The translations under genes were made by a program, and so were the position numbers. Shown here piece by piece: positions 34,454 to 42,796 of a stretch of DNA of 64,000 bases (position 1 is the stretch's first letter; each line of letters starts with the position of its first letter). The notes beneath the pieces were generated by a model, which had not been told where the DNA came from, made no database searches, and saw only the letters and a program-made list of their open reading frames with translations. The stretch is taken from the NCBI RefSeq assembly GCF_040881935.1, contig NZ_JBBECH010000054.1:31207-95206 (forward strand), written 5' to 3'. This stretch comes from Saccharospirillum sp040881935 (GTDB lineage: Bacteria; Pseudomonadota; Gammaproteobacteria; Pseudomonadales; Natronospirillaceae).

Positions 34454-34564
34454 TGCCTGGCGTCGGTTGTGTCTAGCCGGGGAAGTCCGCAGCAAGGATG
34501 CTGCGGTCTAGGCCCCATGGATGGGTTCACGCCGACCCCGGATAGGCGCAAGCGGCGGCTGGCA
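34454..34564 (+). repeat. Twin-hairpin palindromic repeat R7 (subfamily I, decayed arms)
   Basis: The core is intact, with tips CAAGGATG and CATGGATG. The outer arms have several mismatches, unlike most copies. It lies in the convergent gap between bkdB and nfsA. Confidence 0.85.
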
Positions 34565-34606
34565 CGGACTCATGGCGCACTAGGTATGCTGAACCAGGGC
34601 AGCCGA

Positions 34607-35341
34607 CTACTTCAACAAAAACCCGCGCTTCTGCAGGAAGGGCAACATGTGGGGCCGCGCTTCTTTTTGCAGCATGCCTGAGATCTGTTCGCTCCAACTC
34701 TGGCTCTTTGGATTACCACTGCGGGTCGCGTAGTAGTGTCGGACGTGTTCGTCGTAGTCTTTTACAGTCGCCACATCATCTGGCTCGTAACCATTTTGTT
34801 TCAGTACGACTGACACCGGCAAACGGGGTTTTACCTCCGGGTTCTGGTCGGGGTAGCCGATGCACAGGCCGAAGACCGGGTAGACCAGATCGGGCAGGCC
34901 GAGCACATCGCTGACACCCTGAGGGTTATTGCGCAACGCACCGATGTAGCAGATGCCCAGATCCTGAGATTCGGCTGCCACGACCAGGTTCTGGGCGAAC
35001 AGGGCAGCATCGACTGAAGCGGTCAGGAACTGCTCGGTGAAACCACTCAGCATGGGCGCATCGTGCATCTCGCAGGCTTGCTTGTGACGGTTCATATCGG
35101 CACAGAATACGAAAAACACCGGCGCTTCGTTAATGTATTTCTGGTTGTTGCCCAACTCAGCCAGTTTGGCGCGCTTTTCCGGGTCAGTGACCTGAATCAC
35201 CGTGGTGGTTTGGATAAAGCTCGACGTAGCAGCACCCTGGCCGCAGCGGACCAGATCTTCTACCAGCTCTTGCGGGACCGGTTTGTTGGTAAAGGCACGA
35301 ATCGATCGGTGGGACTGGAGTAATTGGGTAACAGCGTTCAT
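34607..35341 (-). CDS. nfsA: NfsA-type NADPH-dependent nitro/flavin reductase
   Basis: The 244-residue flavoprotein of the nitroreductase superfamily begins LLQSHRSIRAFTNKPVPQEL. It contains ASSFIQTTTVIQV-like FMN contacts, DLGICYIGALRNNPQGVSDV and FGLCIGYPDQNPEVKPRLP, as in E. coli NfsA (240 residues). It reduces nitroaromatics or quinones by two-electron transfer, using bound FMN. It is a single gene, divergent from the 2OG oxygenase. Confidence 0.92.
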   Translation of the reverse strand: MNAVTQLLQSHRSIRAFTNKPVPQELVEDLVRCGQGAATSSFIQTTTVIQVTDPEKRAKLAELGNNQKYINEAPVFFVFCADMNRHKQACEMHDAPMLSGFTEQFLTASVDAALFAQNLVVAAESQDLGICYIGALRNNPQGVSDVLGLPDLVYPVFGLCIGYPDQNPEVKPRLPVSVVLKQNGYEPDDVATVKDYDEHVRHYYATRSGNPKSQSWSEQISGMLQKEARPHMLPFLQKRGFLLK

Positions 35342-35562
35342 TCAAATCTCCGAATTAGGGGGTTTCTTCATAGCCTCAGGGTAGCATGGCCTGGCAAGTC
35401 ATAGTCGACCGCTTCGTTCCTGCAGCGCAACAGTCATCCGTGTTTGTCTGGGTGGGGCACTGGCCGTACACTGGCACACCGTTGTTCTTACCGAGCCTGA
35501 TTACCATGTGCCAAGATCACCACCCAGCCGAACCAGCAGCCATCAGCGCACAGGATGAACCG

Positions 35563-36204
35563 ATGATCGAACCAATTCCGCTGTGGGGCAGCGAACTGTT
35601 CATTGCGCCCCTGGCAGAGCATTCGCTGATCGCCAGCCAACTGATCTCGCTTATTTATCGCCATCATGCTCACCATAAAATAGCGGTAGCCAGCGAAGTC
35701 GCCGTGGGCGCCAAACAGCATCTGTTCGAAAGTGAGCTGGACTTTCTCGACGGTGACGACCTCGACGTGCAGGTGCTAAACCAGGCGTTATCGTCGCTGG
35801 TGCTGGACATAGCCACCTACGCAAACGAAGGCCACTGGCCAGAAGACGCCAGCGCAGACGTCACCATCACCGAAAGCTGGTATCACCTCACCCAAACGGG
35901 CGGCTACCACGATGCTCACTCCCACCCCAATTGTTCCTGGTGCGGTATCTACTACCTTGAAGTCGGCGATGCCGACTTTGAGCGGCGCAGCGGTGTAAAC
36001 CGATTCTACGACCCAAGAGTCAATGCCGATCATTTTCTGGATGCGGGGAGTCATTACCTGAATGGACAGGGTATTTACGACATCCAGCCCGTCGCGGGGC
36101 AGGTGGTTATTTTTCCATCCTATCTAAAGCACTCGGCCTTGCCGTATTTCGGCAGTAAGGATCGAGTGGTGGTGGCGTTTAATGCGAGAGTCGACTTCGT
36201 CTAG
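35563..36204 (+). CDS. Putative 2-oxoglutarate/Fe(II) oxygenase (TIGR02466 type)
   Basis: The product is about 213 residues from the ATG at 35563, preceded by AGGA. The start is uncertain, since the frame is open to 35386 with another Met at 35506. HSHPNCSWCGIYYLE followed by PSYLKHSALPY and RVVVAFN gives the His-rich iron site and the distal Arg expected of this 2OG oxygenase family. The substrate is unknown. The region after it holds repeat R8 before a convergent gene. Confidence 0.82.
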   Translation: MIEPIPLWGSELFIAPLAEHSLIASQLISLIYRHHAHHKIAVASEVAVGAKQHLFESELDFLDGDDLDVQVLNQALSSLVLDIATYANEGHWPEDASADVTITESWYHLTQTGGYHDAHSHPNCSWCGIYYLEVGDADFERRSGVNRFYDPRVNADHFLDAGSHYLNGQGIYDIQPVAGQVVIFPSYLKHSALPYFGSKDRVVVAFNARVDFV

Positions 36205-36251
36205 TGTCATGAGTTAGAAATTCGTGCTGAAGTTACCTCATGTTCACCCAA

Positions 36252-36358
36252 GGACTGCCAGGTGCGCCTGCTGGAGGCCGTTAGACCGCAGGGATGCGGT
36301 CTTCGAGCCCCCATGGATGGGTTCACGGCGTGCCTTCAGAAGGCGTACCTGGTAGTCC
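36252..36358 (+). repeat. Twin-hairpin palindromic repeat R8 (subfamily III)
   Basis: The arms GGACTGCCAGGTGCGCCT and partner pair with a few mismatches. The tips are CAGGGATG and CATGGATG, 20 nt between the GGAs. It shares the CTTCGAGCCCCCATGGA junction with R6a. It lies in a convergent gap. Confidence 0.85.
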
Positions 36359-36435
36359 GACTGCCACAGAAGCAGAGGTCACCACCCAAGCCCATTGACC
36401 TGCGAATTTCTGACTCATGACACCAGGCAACCACC

Positions 36436-37971
36436 TTACTTCGGATTGCGCCGGGTCAGGCTGAACAGGTCTTTGCGCCGGTCTTTCAGATTGGTGACCG
36501 AGCCTTCACTGCGCACCAGTTTCAGTTTGTTGAAATCCAGATCCGAAAAGAAAATCATCTCGGTGTTGGGCGTGGTTTCGTTCAGCACCGCATCATGCGG
36601 GAAGGCGAAATCCGACGGGCTGAAGACCGCACTCTGAGCATACTGAATGTCGAGGTTCTCGATTGAGGGCAAGTTGCCAACGCTGCCGCAAATGACCACA
36701 TAGCATTCGTTTTCGATGGCCCGGGCATGGGCACAGTGGCGCACGCGCAGGTAGCCATTTTTGGTATCGGTCCAGAACGGGACGAAGAGAATGTCCATAT
36801 CGTCATCGGCCAGCAGGCGGCCGAGCTCCGGGAACTCAACATCGTAGCAGATCAGCATGCCAACCCGCCCGGCATCGGTCTCGAAAACCGCCAGCTCGTT
36901 ACCGCCCTCGATGATCCAGTCGCGACGCTCCTGCGGCGTGATGTGCAGCTTGGCCTGGCGCTCCTGAGTGCCGTCGCGGCGAAACAGGTAGGCGATGTTG
37001 TACAGGTAACCGTTGTCGTCGGCCTCAATCATCGAACCCGCTATGATATTGATGTTATAGCTGACCGCCATGCGGCTCATTTCAGTTTTGAACTTTTCAG
37101 TAAAAGTCCCCAGAAATCGGATCGCCTCAACCTGATCGGTTTGGTCGGTCAGGCCCATCAGCGGAGCGTTAAACAGCTCCGGGAACACCGCGAAGTCACT
37201 CTGGTAACCCGATAAGGCATCGATGAAATATTCGACCTGCTGCAACACATCCTCGACCGAGGCAAATTCACGCATCTGCCACTGCACAGCGCCAACGCGG
37301 GCATGGCTTCGAGTGTTGTCTAGCACGAGCTCGGCCGGCTCGAAGAGAATGTTGTTCCATTCGAGCAGAGTGGCAAAGCCGAGTGATTTCTCATCTTCCG
37401 GCAGGTAGCGGCGCATCAGGCGTTTAACCTGAAAGTCGTTAGCCAACTGGAACGAGAGAATCGGGTCGTGAATTTCCTTGCGGGCGACCTGGTCGATGTA
37501 CTCGGTCGGTTTCAGTTCATCAGCGTGTTCGTGGTAATTGGGAATCCGGCCACCGGCCAGAATGGCACGCAAATTCAACTGACGGCACAGTTCCTTGCGC
37601 GAATCATAGAGCCGACGCCCGAGGCGATGGCCGCGGTAATCCGGGTCGATAAGCACATCGAGCCCATACATGGCATCGCCGCGGGTGTTGTTCAGGATGA
37701 TCTCCCGCTGACCAATCAGATCGTCGTATTTGTGCGGGTTAGAGAAAGTGGTGTAATCCACCAGCACGCTCAGCGCCACGCCGATCAGTTCGCCATCATC
37801 ATCAATGGCAATCTGGCCGTCTGGAAAATCCTTGATCAGCCGTTTGATGGTCTCTTCCGGCCAGGCGCCACCAATATCGTCATACACCCGGTCCATCAGG
37901 CGCTTGAGTTGGGGGTAGTCGTCTTCGACCAGGTTACGCAGGTGAAGGTGGAGGTCGTCGGATTGCATCAT
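36436..37971 (-). CDS. GNAT acetyltransferase-nitrilase fusion protein
   Basis: The protein is about 511 residues from the ATG at 37971 (AGGA eight bases upstream). Residues 1-170 form a GNAT domain (LIDPDYRGHRLGRRLYDSRK). The rest is a carbon-nitrogen hydrolase domain with the triad Glu in FPELFNAPLMG, Lys in RQAKLHITPQERRDW and Cys in MLICYDVEFPEL. This two-domain arrangement occurs across bacteria as an uncharacterised family. Substrates of both halves are unknown, and amide hydrolysis coupled to N-acylation is a guess. It is followed by R8 and preceded by R9. Confidence 0.92.
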   Translation of the reverse strand: MMQSDDLHLHLRNLVEDDYPQLKRLMDRVYDDIGGAWPEETIKRLIKDFPDGQIAIDDDGELIGVALSVLVDYTTFSNPHKYDDLIGQREIILNNTRGDAMYGLDVLIDPDYRGHRLGRRLYDSRKELCRQLNLRAILAGGRIPNYHEHADELKPTEYIDQVARKEIHDPILSFQLANDFQVKRLMRRYLPEDEKSLGFATLLEWNNILFEPAELVLDNTRSHARVGAVQWQMREFASVEDVLQQVEYFIDALSGYQSDFAVFPELFNAPLMGLTDQTDQVEAIRFLGTFTEKFKTEMSRMAVSYNINIIAGSMIEADDNGYLYNIAYLFRRDGTQERQAKLHITPQERRDWIIEGGNELAVFETDAGRVGMLICYDVEFPELGRLLADDDMDILFVPFWTDTKNGYLRVRHCAHARAIENECYVVICGSVGNLPSIENLDIQYAQSAVFSPSDFAFPHDAVLNETTPNTEMIFFSDLDFNKLKLVRSEGSVTNLKDRRKDLFSLTRRNPK

Positions 37972-38186
37972 GGGCTGTGTCCTGAGGGTGTCGCTCGCAT
38001 TCCGGTGCCAGGGCTGGCCTTGTTGCCTGTGGTTCGTGTCGGCAACCGGGTTGCCGACACTTTGCATAGTGCCAACTTTGAATGCGAGCTTGTAAGAATT
38101 AGACGCTCAGTTTACCAGTTTGTCTGGGGGTCTGCTTAGAAGCTAAGGCTTACTAGAACTCAAGTGCGGAATTTGCGACCAGCTGA

Positions 38187-38299
38187 GTGTCGGGTGCTGG
38201 GTATACCTGTCTGGGGAAGTCCGCAGCATGGATGCTGCGGTCTAGGCCCCATGGAAGGGTTCACGCCGGCCCCAGACAGGTATACCCGGTGCCTGACAC
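38187..38299 (+). repeat. Twin-hairpin palindromic repeat R9 (subfamily I)
   Basis: Arms of about 30 bp, including GGGTATACCTGTCTGGGG and its exact complement, enclose the core. The tips are CATGGATG and CATGGAAG. It lies between two minus-strand genes, so the GGA strand is antisense. Confidence 0.9.
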
Positions 38300-38323
38300 G
38301 GGCTCCTGGCACCAAGGCAAAAC

Positions 38324-38902
38324 TCAACCGAAGGGTGGAACGCCGATCAGCCACTGGTGGGCCCAGAAAGCGAATACGGCATAGCCCACCAGGCCGCCAA
38401 CAACCGCGATGATGTCGTACTTGAGGCCGTTGACCGGGTAGTGGGTGTTGTTTGCACGGTCTTTACGGCGGGCATAAATGAAATACGCCACGGCCCAGGC
38501 CAGGAAGCCACCGAACAATAGAATATCAGCCAGGGTACCGTTGGCGATTAGGTGAGCGATGGCCCAGGTCTTTACAGCCAGCACCATGGGGTGGCCAAGC
38601 CGGGCTTTAATGCGGTTGCCCGGCACATAAGCGGCTGCCAGGAAAATAAAAGCAGGGATCATCAACAAGGCTGAGAGGTGGCGGGTCCAGCCGGGGGCAA
38701 ACCAGACCCAGACCGGGTCGAGGCGGGCCATGCCATAGCCCCAGATGATCAGACCGAATCCCATCAGCGATACCAGGCTGTACAGAGCTTTCCAGGGCAT
38801 TCGGCCCATCTGGCGAATCATCGATTCCCGCCATTGCGGCGCCAGCATAGGGGTGGAGTGGATGCCGAGAAAAATAACCAGGCCGACGACCAGTGCGATC
38901 AT
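38324..38902 (-). CDS. NnrU-family membrane protein
   Basis: The 192-residue product has about five hydrophobic segments and the NnrU pattern: LGIHSTPMLAPQWR, MPWKALYSLVSLMGFGLIIW, GHPMVLAVKTWAIAHLIANG. NnrU proteins were first linked to nitrite/nitric oxide respiration but are widespread, and no denitrification genes are here. Zeta-carotene isomerase belongs to the same superfamily, so a heme-dependent isomerase activity is conceivable. The gene stands alone between R9 and azlC. Confidence 0.9.
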   Translation of the reverse strand: MIALVVGLVIFLGIHSTPMLAPQWRESMIRQMGRMPWKALYSLVSLMGFGLIIWGYGMARLDPVWVWFAPGWTRHLSALLMIPAFIFLAAAYVPGNRIKARLGHPMVLAVKTWAIAHLIANGTLADILLFGGFLAWAVAYFIYARRKDRANNTHYPVNGLKYDIIAVVGGLVGYAVFAFWAHQWLIGVPPFG

Positions 38903-39096
38903 GTTACATCCTTTTTGACACGGTTTTGGGAAGTAATCCGGAAGACAGGTTAGCGGAGCGAGGGCGGGCTGTATACTGGCTGATAGTCACCAGAGTGAAG
39001 TTCTCTCTGAAGGTTGTCGATCACCGCACAAATTCATTTAATGCTTGAGTGATGCCGTCACCTTCGATACAAAGCTTACTGATTTTGCCATTGAGC

Positions 39097-39816
39097 ATGA
39101 CCGTGTCTGACGATTCATCTTCTACCCTGTCACATTTTTTAGCTGGCCTGCGAGCCAGCGCTTCGCTGGCTATCGGCTACGTGCCCATGGCGTTTTCTTT
39201 TGGCGTAGTAGCGTTACAGGCAAACCTCGCGCCCTGGCAGGCGATGGCCATCTCCATCATCGTCTTCGCCGGTGCAGCCCAGTTTGTTCTGGCCAGCCTG
39301 CTCGCGGCCGGAACCGGTGGACTGACAGCACTGATGGCCGTGTTGCTGCTGAATGTACGCCACGTCTTCTATGGCCCGGCCCTGGCGGCACAGCTGACTC
39401 GCAAACCGGGTCGCTGGTCGCCGCTGCTGGCGTTTGGCCTGACCGATGAGGCTTTTGCCACGGCGATGTCCGAAGCCACCCGGCGCAAGCTGCCCCCGGT
39501 CTGGTGCGTGGGTGTCGGGCTCGGTGCCTATGGCTCCTGGGTGATGGGCACCGGCTTGGGTGTGATGCTGGGAGCTGGCCTAGGCGGCGATGACGGTGTG
39601 ATTGGCCAGGCGCTCAGTTTTGTGTTGCCCGCTTTGTTCATTGCCTTGATCGGGCAAGCCTTTCAGCGAGCGCTTTGGCCGGTAATTGCAGTGAGTGCCG
39701 TGCTAACCGGTCTCTCGCTGCTGTGGCTGCCCGGGCATGTGGCGATGATTGTCGGCATGATCGGCGGCGCGTTGATTCGGCCCTGGGTGGGTGTGAACCG
39801 GGAGGGTCGGTCTTGA
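39097..39816 (+). CDS. azlC: AzlC-family branched-chain amino acid exporter, large subunit
   Basis: The product is about 239 residues from the ATG at 39097. The AzlC pattern (IGYVPMAFSFGVVALQANL, FAGAAQFVLASLLAAGTGG, LLNVRHVFYGPALAAQL) spans several transmembrane helices. AzlC and AzlD together export branched-chain amino acids or analogues. The stop overlaps the probable TTG start of azlD. The proximity to the liu/bkd cluster is suggestive, but no LiuR site is seen before it. Confidence 0.93.
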   Translation: MTVSDDSSSTLSHFLAGLRASASLAIGYVPMAFSFGVVALQANLAPWQAMAISIIVFAGAAQFVLASLLAAGTGGLTALMAVLLLNVRHVFYGPALAAQLTRKPGRWSPLLAFGLTDEAFATAMSEATRRKLPPVWCVGVGLGAYGSWVMGTGLGVMLGAGLGGDDGVIGQALSFVLPALFIALIGQAFQRALWPVIAVSAVLTGLSLLWLPGHVAMIVGMIGGALIRPWVGVNREGRS

Positions 39817-40136
39817 ATTTCATGACTCTGATTCTGCTGGCCGGGGCTGGCACGTTTTTAATGCGATTTTTGCCTCTGATCACCGGGTCTGGTTTGTCCC
39901 AACGCCCATCACGACTGACCCTGATGCTCAGTGCCCTGGGGCTGACGGCGATTACCGCCCTGATCGTGTTATCGGTGGTTGGGCTTTGGCAGCCGGAGGA
40001 GGCATTTGGTTCAATGCTGCGCTTGGTGGTTGGCAGCGTATCGGTGCTGGTTGCGCTGCGGATCAGCGGTCACGTGGGCGTGGCGACTCTGGTAGGTGCG
40101 GTGGTATACGGCATGACAGGGCTTTTGGGCGGATGA
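39813..40136 (+). CDS. azlD: AzlD-family exporter subunit
   Basis: The 107-residue membrane protein (LILLAGAGTFLMRFLPLITG, LGLTAITALIVLSVVGLW) partners AzlC. I choose TTG at 39813 because GGAGG lies about seven bases upstream and the codon overlaps the azlC stop (TTGA). The ATG at 39822 is too far from that site. The result is a translationally coupled pair. Final helices end at GAVVYGMTGLLGG. Confidence 0.9.
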   Translation: MNFMTLILLAGAGTFLMRFLPLITGSGLSQRPSRLTLMLSALGLTAITALIVLSVVGLWQPEEAFGSMLRLVVGSVSVLVALRISGHVGVATLVGAVVYGMTGLLGG

Positions 40137-40164
40137 GTTAAACGCCCCGTAATTCTCGACACGT

Positions 40165-40623
40165 TCAGCCCTCGGGATGATCCAGCTCAATAATGCGTTC
40201 AAGCATGCCCAGTAACCACTCTTTCTCACCCTTGTTCATTACCTGCTCAAAATGAGCCTCGTGCGCCAGTACTTTTCTATGCAGGTTCTCGGTAAACCGC
40301 ACACCTTCATCGGTCAGGAACAAGGCATAGGAACGCCGGTCGGAATCCGACTGGCGACGTTCAATCAACCCCTGCTTTTCCAGTTTATCGACCGCCGATA
40401 CCATCGCCGAGCGATCGGTATCGATGGCATTGGCCACGGCGGTCTGCGTCAGCCCCGGGTTATCCCGCACCACACACAGAATACCGAACAGACCCGGTGT
40501 TACGCCCTGTTCGGTGCAGGTCGCCGTGAAGTTCTCAAAATAGGCAAGCTGTGCCCGGCGTAACCGGTAACCCACCAGACTGTTCAACAAGGTGGCATCT
40601 ATTTTTTGGGTGTTCTGGGTCAT
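40165..40623 (-). CDS. MarR-family transcriptional regulator
   Basis: The 152-residue product from the ATG at 40623 (AGGAG five bases upstream) has the MarR winged helix: DNPGLTQTAVANAIDTDRSA, MVSAVDKLEKQGLIERRQSD, SDRRSYALFLTDEG. MarR proteins often control aromatic-acid genes (for example the CouR/FerR/HcaR group for hydroxycinnamates), commonly with an acyl-CoA or acid as ligand. It lies upstream of the TRAP genes on the same strand with a half repeat between, which suggests it regulates the transport/beta-oxidation module. Confidence 0.92.
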   Translation of the reverse strand: MTQNTQKIDATLLNSLVGYRLRRAQLAYFENFTATCTEQGVTPGLFGILCVVRDNPGLTQTAVANAIDTDRSAMVSAVDKLEKQGLIERRQSDSDRRSYALFLTDEGVRFTENLHRKVLAHEAHFEQVMNKGEKEWLLGMLERIIELDHPEG

Positions 40624-40752
40624 CGGGGCTCCTGTTGATGTGCCAGTGTTGGTGTTAGGTTCGTTCCTTTCGGGGGACAAAGCGTCCATATTACCACCTA
40701 AGGTTTTTTAGATCACAACACAAACTCCAAAGTGTTTGTGACCCGTTATTAG

Positions 40753-40811
40753 TTGCCCCACGGACGGGTTCATGCCGACCCCGGATGGGTCTCCCCGGTG
40801 GCCTGCACGGG
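40753..40811 (+). repeat. Half copy of the twin-hairpin repeat (R10)
   Basis: Only the second hairpin (tip CACGGACG) and the right arm (CCCCGGATGGGTCTCCCCGG region) remain. The first hairpin and left arm are missing, so it is a deletion remnant. Confidence 0.75.
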
Positions 40812-40878
40812 CGATTACCACCGTATTACACCGAGGAAGGGCAAAACCAGCGTCCGGCAAAAACTCCTGGCACAAAGT

Positions 40879-42177
40879 TCAACTACCCGTCAGCACCAAC
40901 ACGATCGCCGGGAAGAAAATAACCAGTGCAACCACCACCAGGTCGGCAATCAGGAAAGTACTGACGCCCTTGAAAATATCGACCAGACTCGCGTATTGGC
41001 CGGCGACGCCGCGTATCACGAAGATATTCATGCCCACCGGCGGTGTGATCATGCCGATCTCCAGCAGTTTTACCAGCAGCACGCCAAACCAGATCAGGCT
41101 GATGTCGTATTGCTCGAAAACTGGCATTAAAATCGGCAACGTCACCAGCATGGCGCCAAAGGGTTCCATGAACAGCCCGAGGAACAGATAGATCAGCACC
41201 ACCATCAGCATCAGTTGCAGGTAGCTTGGGTCCCAGCCAGAAACCGCCTGGGAAATGAAACCCGCCAGACCGCTGAGGCTCAGAAAGACCGTAAACATAC
41301 TGGCGCCAACCCCAATGATCAGCAGCGAAGCCGTGGTCGACAGGGTTTCCAGCAGCGAGGTGCGAATCAGTGCCCAGCTCAGTTTGCCCAAAACCGCAGA
41401 AATAATAATGGCACCGGCCGCGCCGATCGCACCTGCTTCAGTCGCCGTGAAAAAGCCACTGAACAGACCGCCAAACACCATAAAACCCAACAGCAACACT
41501 GGCCAGATTTCACGAATGGCTTGGGCCGGGCTGTAATCGTAGGCGCCTTCGACCTTGCGCGGCACGATGTCCGGCCGGCGCCAGCTGACCAGCAGAATAA
41601 CGATGGTGTAACTGAACGCCGTCAGCAGACCAATGGTAATGCCGCCGAGGAACACCTGAGTGATCGACACCTGAGCGAAAACGCCGTAAACAATCATCAG
41701 AATGCTTGGAGGGATCAGCGCGCCAATGGTGCCGCCCGCGGCAATAGTGCCGCAGGCGAAACTTGGCTTGTAGCCGCTGTTAACCATTTCCGGAATCGCG
41801 ATGCGGCCCATGGCAGCAGCGCAGGCCAGGCTGGAGCCAGATACCGCCGCAAAGCCGGAGCTGGCAAAAATACTGGAAATCGCCAGGCCGCCCGGCAGCC
41901 AGCGAAACACCACCTTGGCCGCATTAAACAGCCCGGCGGTCAGGCCCGCGTGGTAACTGACGAAGCCCATCAGCAGGAACATGGGCACGGCGCTCAGCGT
42001 CCATTTGGCAACAAAATCATAGGGCGTGCCAGCAAGCATACCGATGGCAACGTCCCAGTTGATCATCCAGGTTACACCACCGAGCGAGACGGCCATCAGC
42101 GCCAGGGCAACGGGTACACGCAGGGCCAGCAACACCAGCAGAGCAACCAGACCGTACAAACCGATTTCAACCGACAT
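40879..42177 (-). CDS. dctM: TRAP transporter large permease subunit (DctM type)
   Basis: The 432-residue protein has about twelve hydrophobic segments and DctM family stretches such as ASSGFAAVSGSSLACAAAMG, GAIGAAGAIIISAVLG and FGVLLVKLLEIGMITPPVGM. TRAP systems import organic acids with a sodium gradient. It lies 9 bp downstream of the small permease gene. The context of aromatic/acyl-CoA genes suggests a carboxylate such as a phenylpropenoate, but the substrate is inferred. Confidence 0.95.
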   Translation of the reverse strand: MSVEIGLYGLVALLVLLALRVPVALALMAVSLGGVTWMINWDVAIGMLAGTPYDFVAKWTLSAVPMFLLMGFVSYHAGLTAGLFNAAKVVFRWLPGGLAISSIFASSGFAAVSGSSLACAAAMGRIAIPEMVNSGYKPSFACGTIAAGGTIGALIPPSILMIVYGVFAQVSITQVFLGGITIGLLTAFSYTIVILLVSWRRPDIVPRKVEGAYDYSPAQAIREIWPVLLLGFMVFGGLFSGFFTATEAGAIGAAGAIIISAVLGKLSWALIRTSLLETLSTTASLLIIGVGASMFTVFLSLSGLAGFISQAVSGWDPSYLQLMLMVVLIYLFLGLFMEPFGAMLVTLPILMPVFEQYDISLIWFGVLLVKLLEIGMITPPVGMNIFVIRGVAGQYASLVDIFKGVSTFLIADLVVVALVIFFPAIVLVLTGS

Positions 42178-42186
42178 GGTGAATCC

Positions 42187-42714
42187 TTACTCCGGGGCGT
42201 TGGTGGATGGGGTGGGGGAAAGATGGATGATCAGTCGTATCAGGCAGACCAAGCAGGCCAGGCCGAACGAAATAGGAATCACAAAATAGGTGGGCCAGAC
42301 CGGCATCGGGAAATCGAGCGACATAACGTAGGCACCGCGTTCAAATTGTTCGACGGCCTTGGTCCAGGTCGCCACCATAAAAATGAAATAGATCAGCAGG
42401 GAAATCACCGCAACCAATACATCAGTCCAGGCTTTAAAACGTTCACCCAGAACGTCAGTAACGGCTTCAACGGCAATCATATTGCGTTGATGTTCCACCC
42501 AGGCCAGTGGCAGCAGAGCAAGGGTCACCATGTAGTAGCGAGTGACAATCTCCAGCGTGGCGGGAATGGAATAGGACATCGTACTGCGCAGCACCACATC
42601 CAACGTTACATGGATCAACATGGCGGCGATGCCCAGGGTGCCCAGCAACGCCAGTGCCCGGGACAGCTGATCGGCCAGGCGATTTAATCCGCTCATCGAC
42701 ATCGAGTTACTCAC
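42187..42714 (-). CDS. dctQ: TRAP transporter small permease subunit (DctQ type)
   Basis: The 175-residue product has four hydrophobic helices, typical of DctQ (ALLGTLGIAAMLIHVTLDVV, MVTLALLPLAWVEHQRNMI, VLVAVISLLIYFIFMVATW, YFVIPISFGLACLVCLIRLI). The start at GTG 42714 is tentative; Met codons at 42702 and 42696 are alternatives. It sits between the binding-protein and large-permease genes, as usual. Confidence 0.92.
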   Translation of the reverse strand: MSNSMSMSGLNRLADQLSRALALLGTLGIAAMLIHVTLDVVLRSTMSYSIPATLEIVTRYYMVTLALLPLAWVEHQRNMIAVEAVTDVLGERFKAWTDVLVAVISLLIYFIFMVATWTKAVEQFERGAYVMSLDFPMPVWPTYFVIPISFGLACLVCLIRLIIHLSPTPSTNAPE

Positions 42715-42796
42715 TCACGTTCTGATAAAAAAGGCGAGGGACCGGTGGTACCAATCCATCGCCAACTGCTTAAGGCAAATTTAGTACATGCAGGGG

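Noticed and set aside
41215..42687. A 490-codon open frame opposite dctM/dctQ
   Set aside because: It lies wholly antisense to well-supported TRAP genes, has an Asn/Gln/Gly/Arg-rich composition and no family signature. It is a by-product of codon bias.
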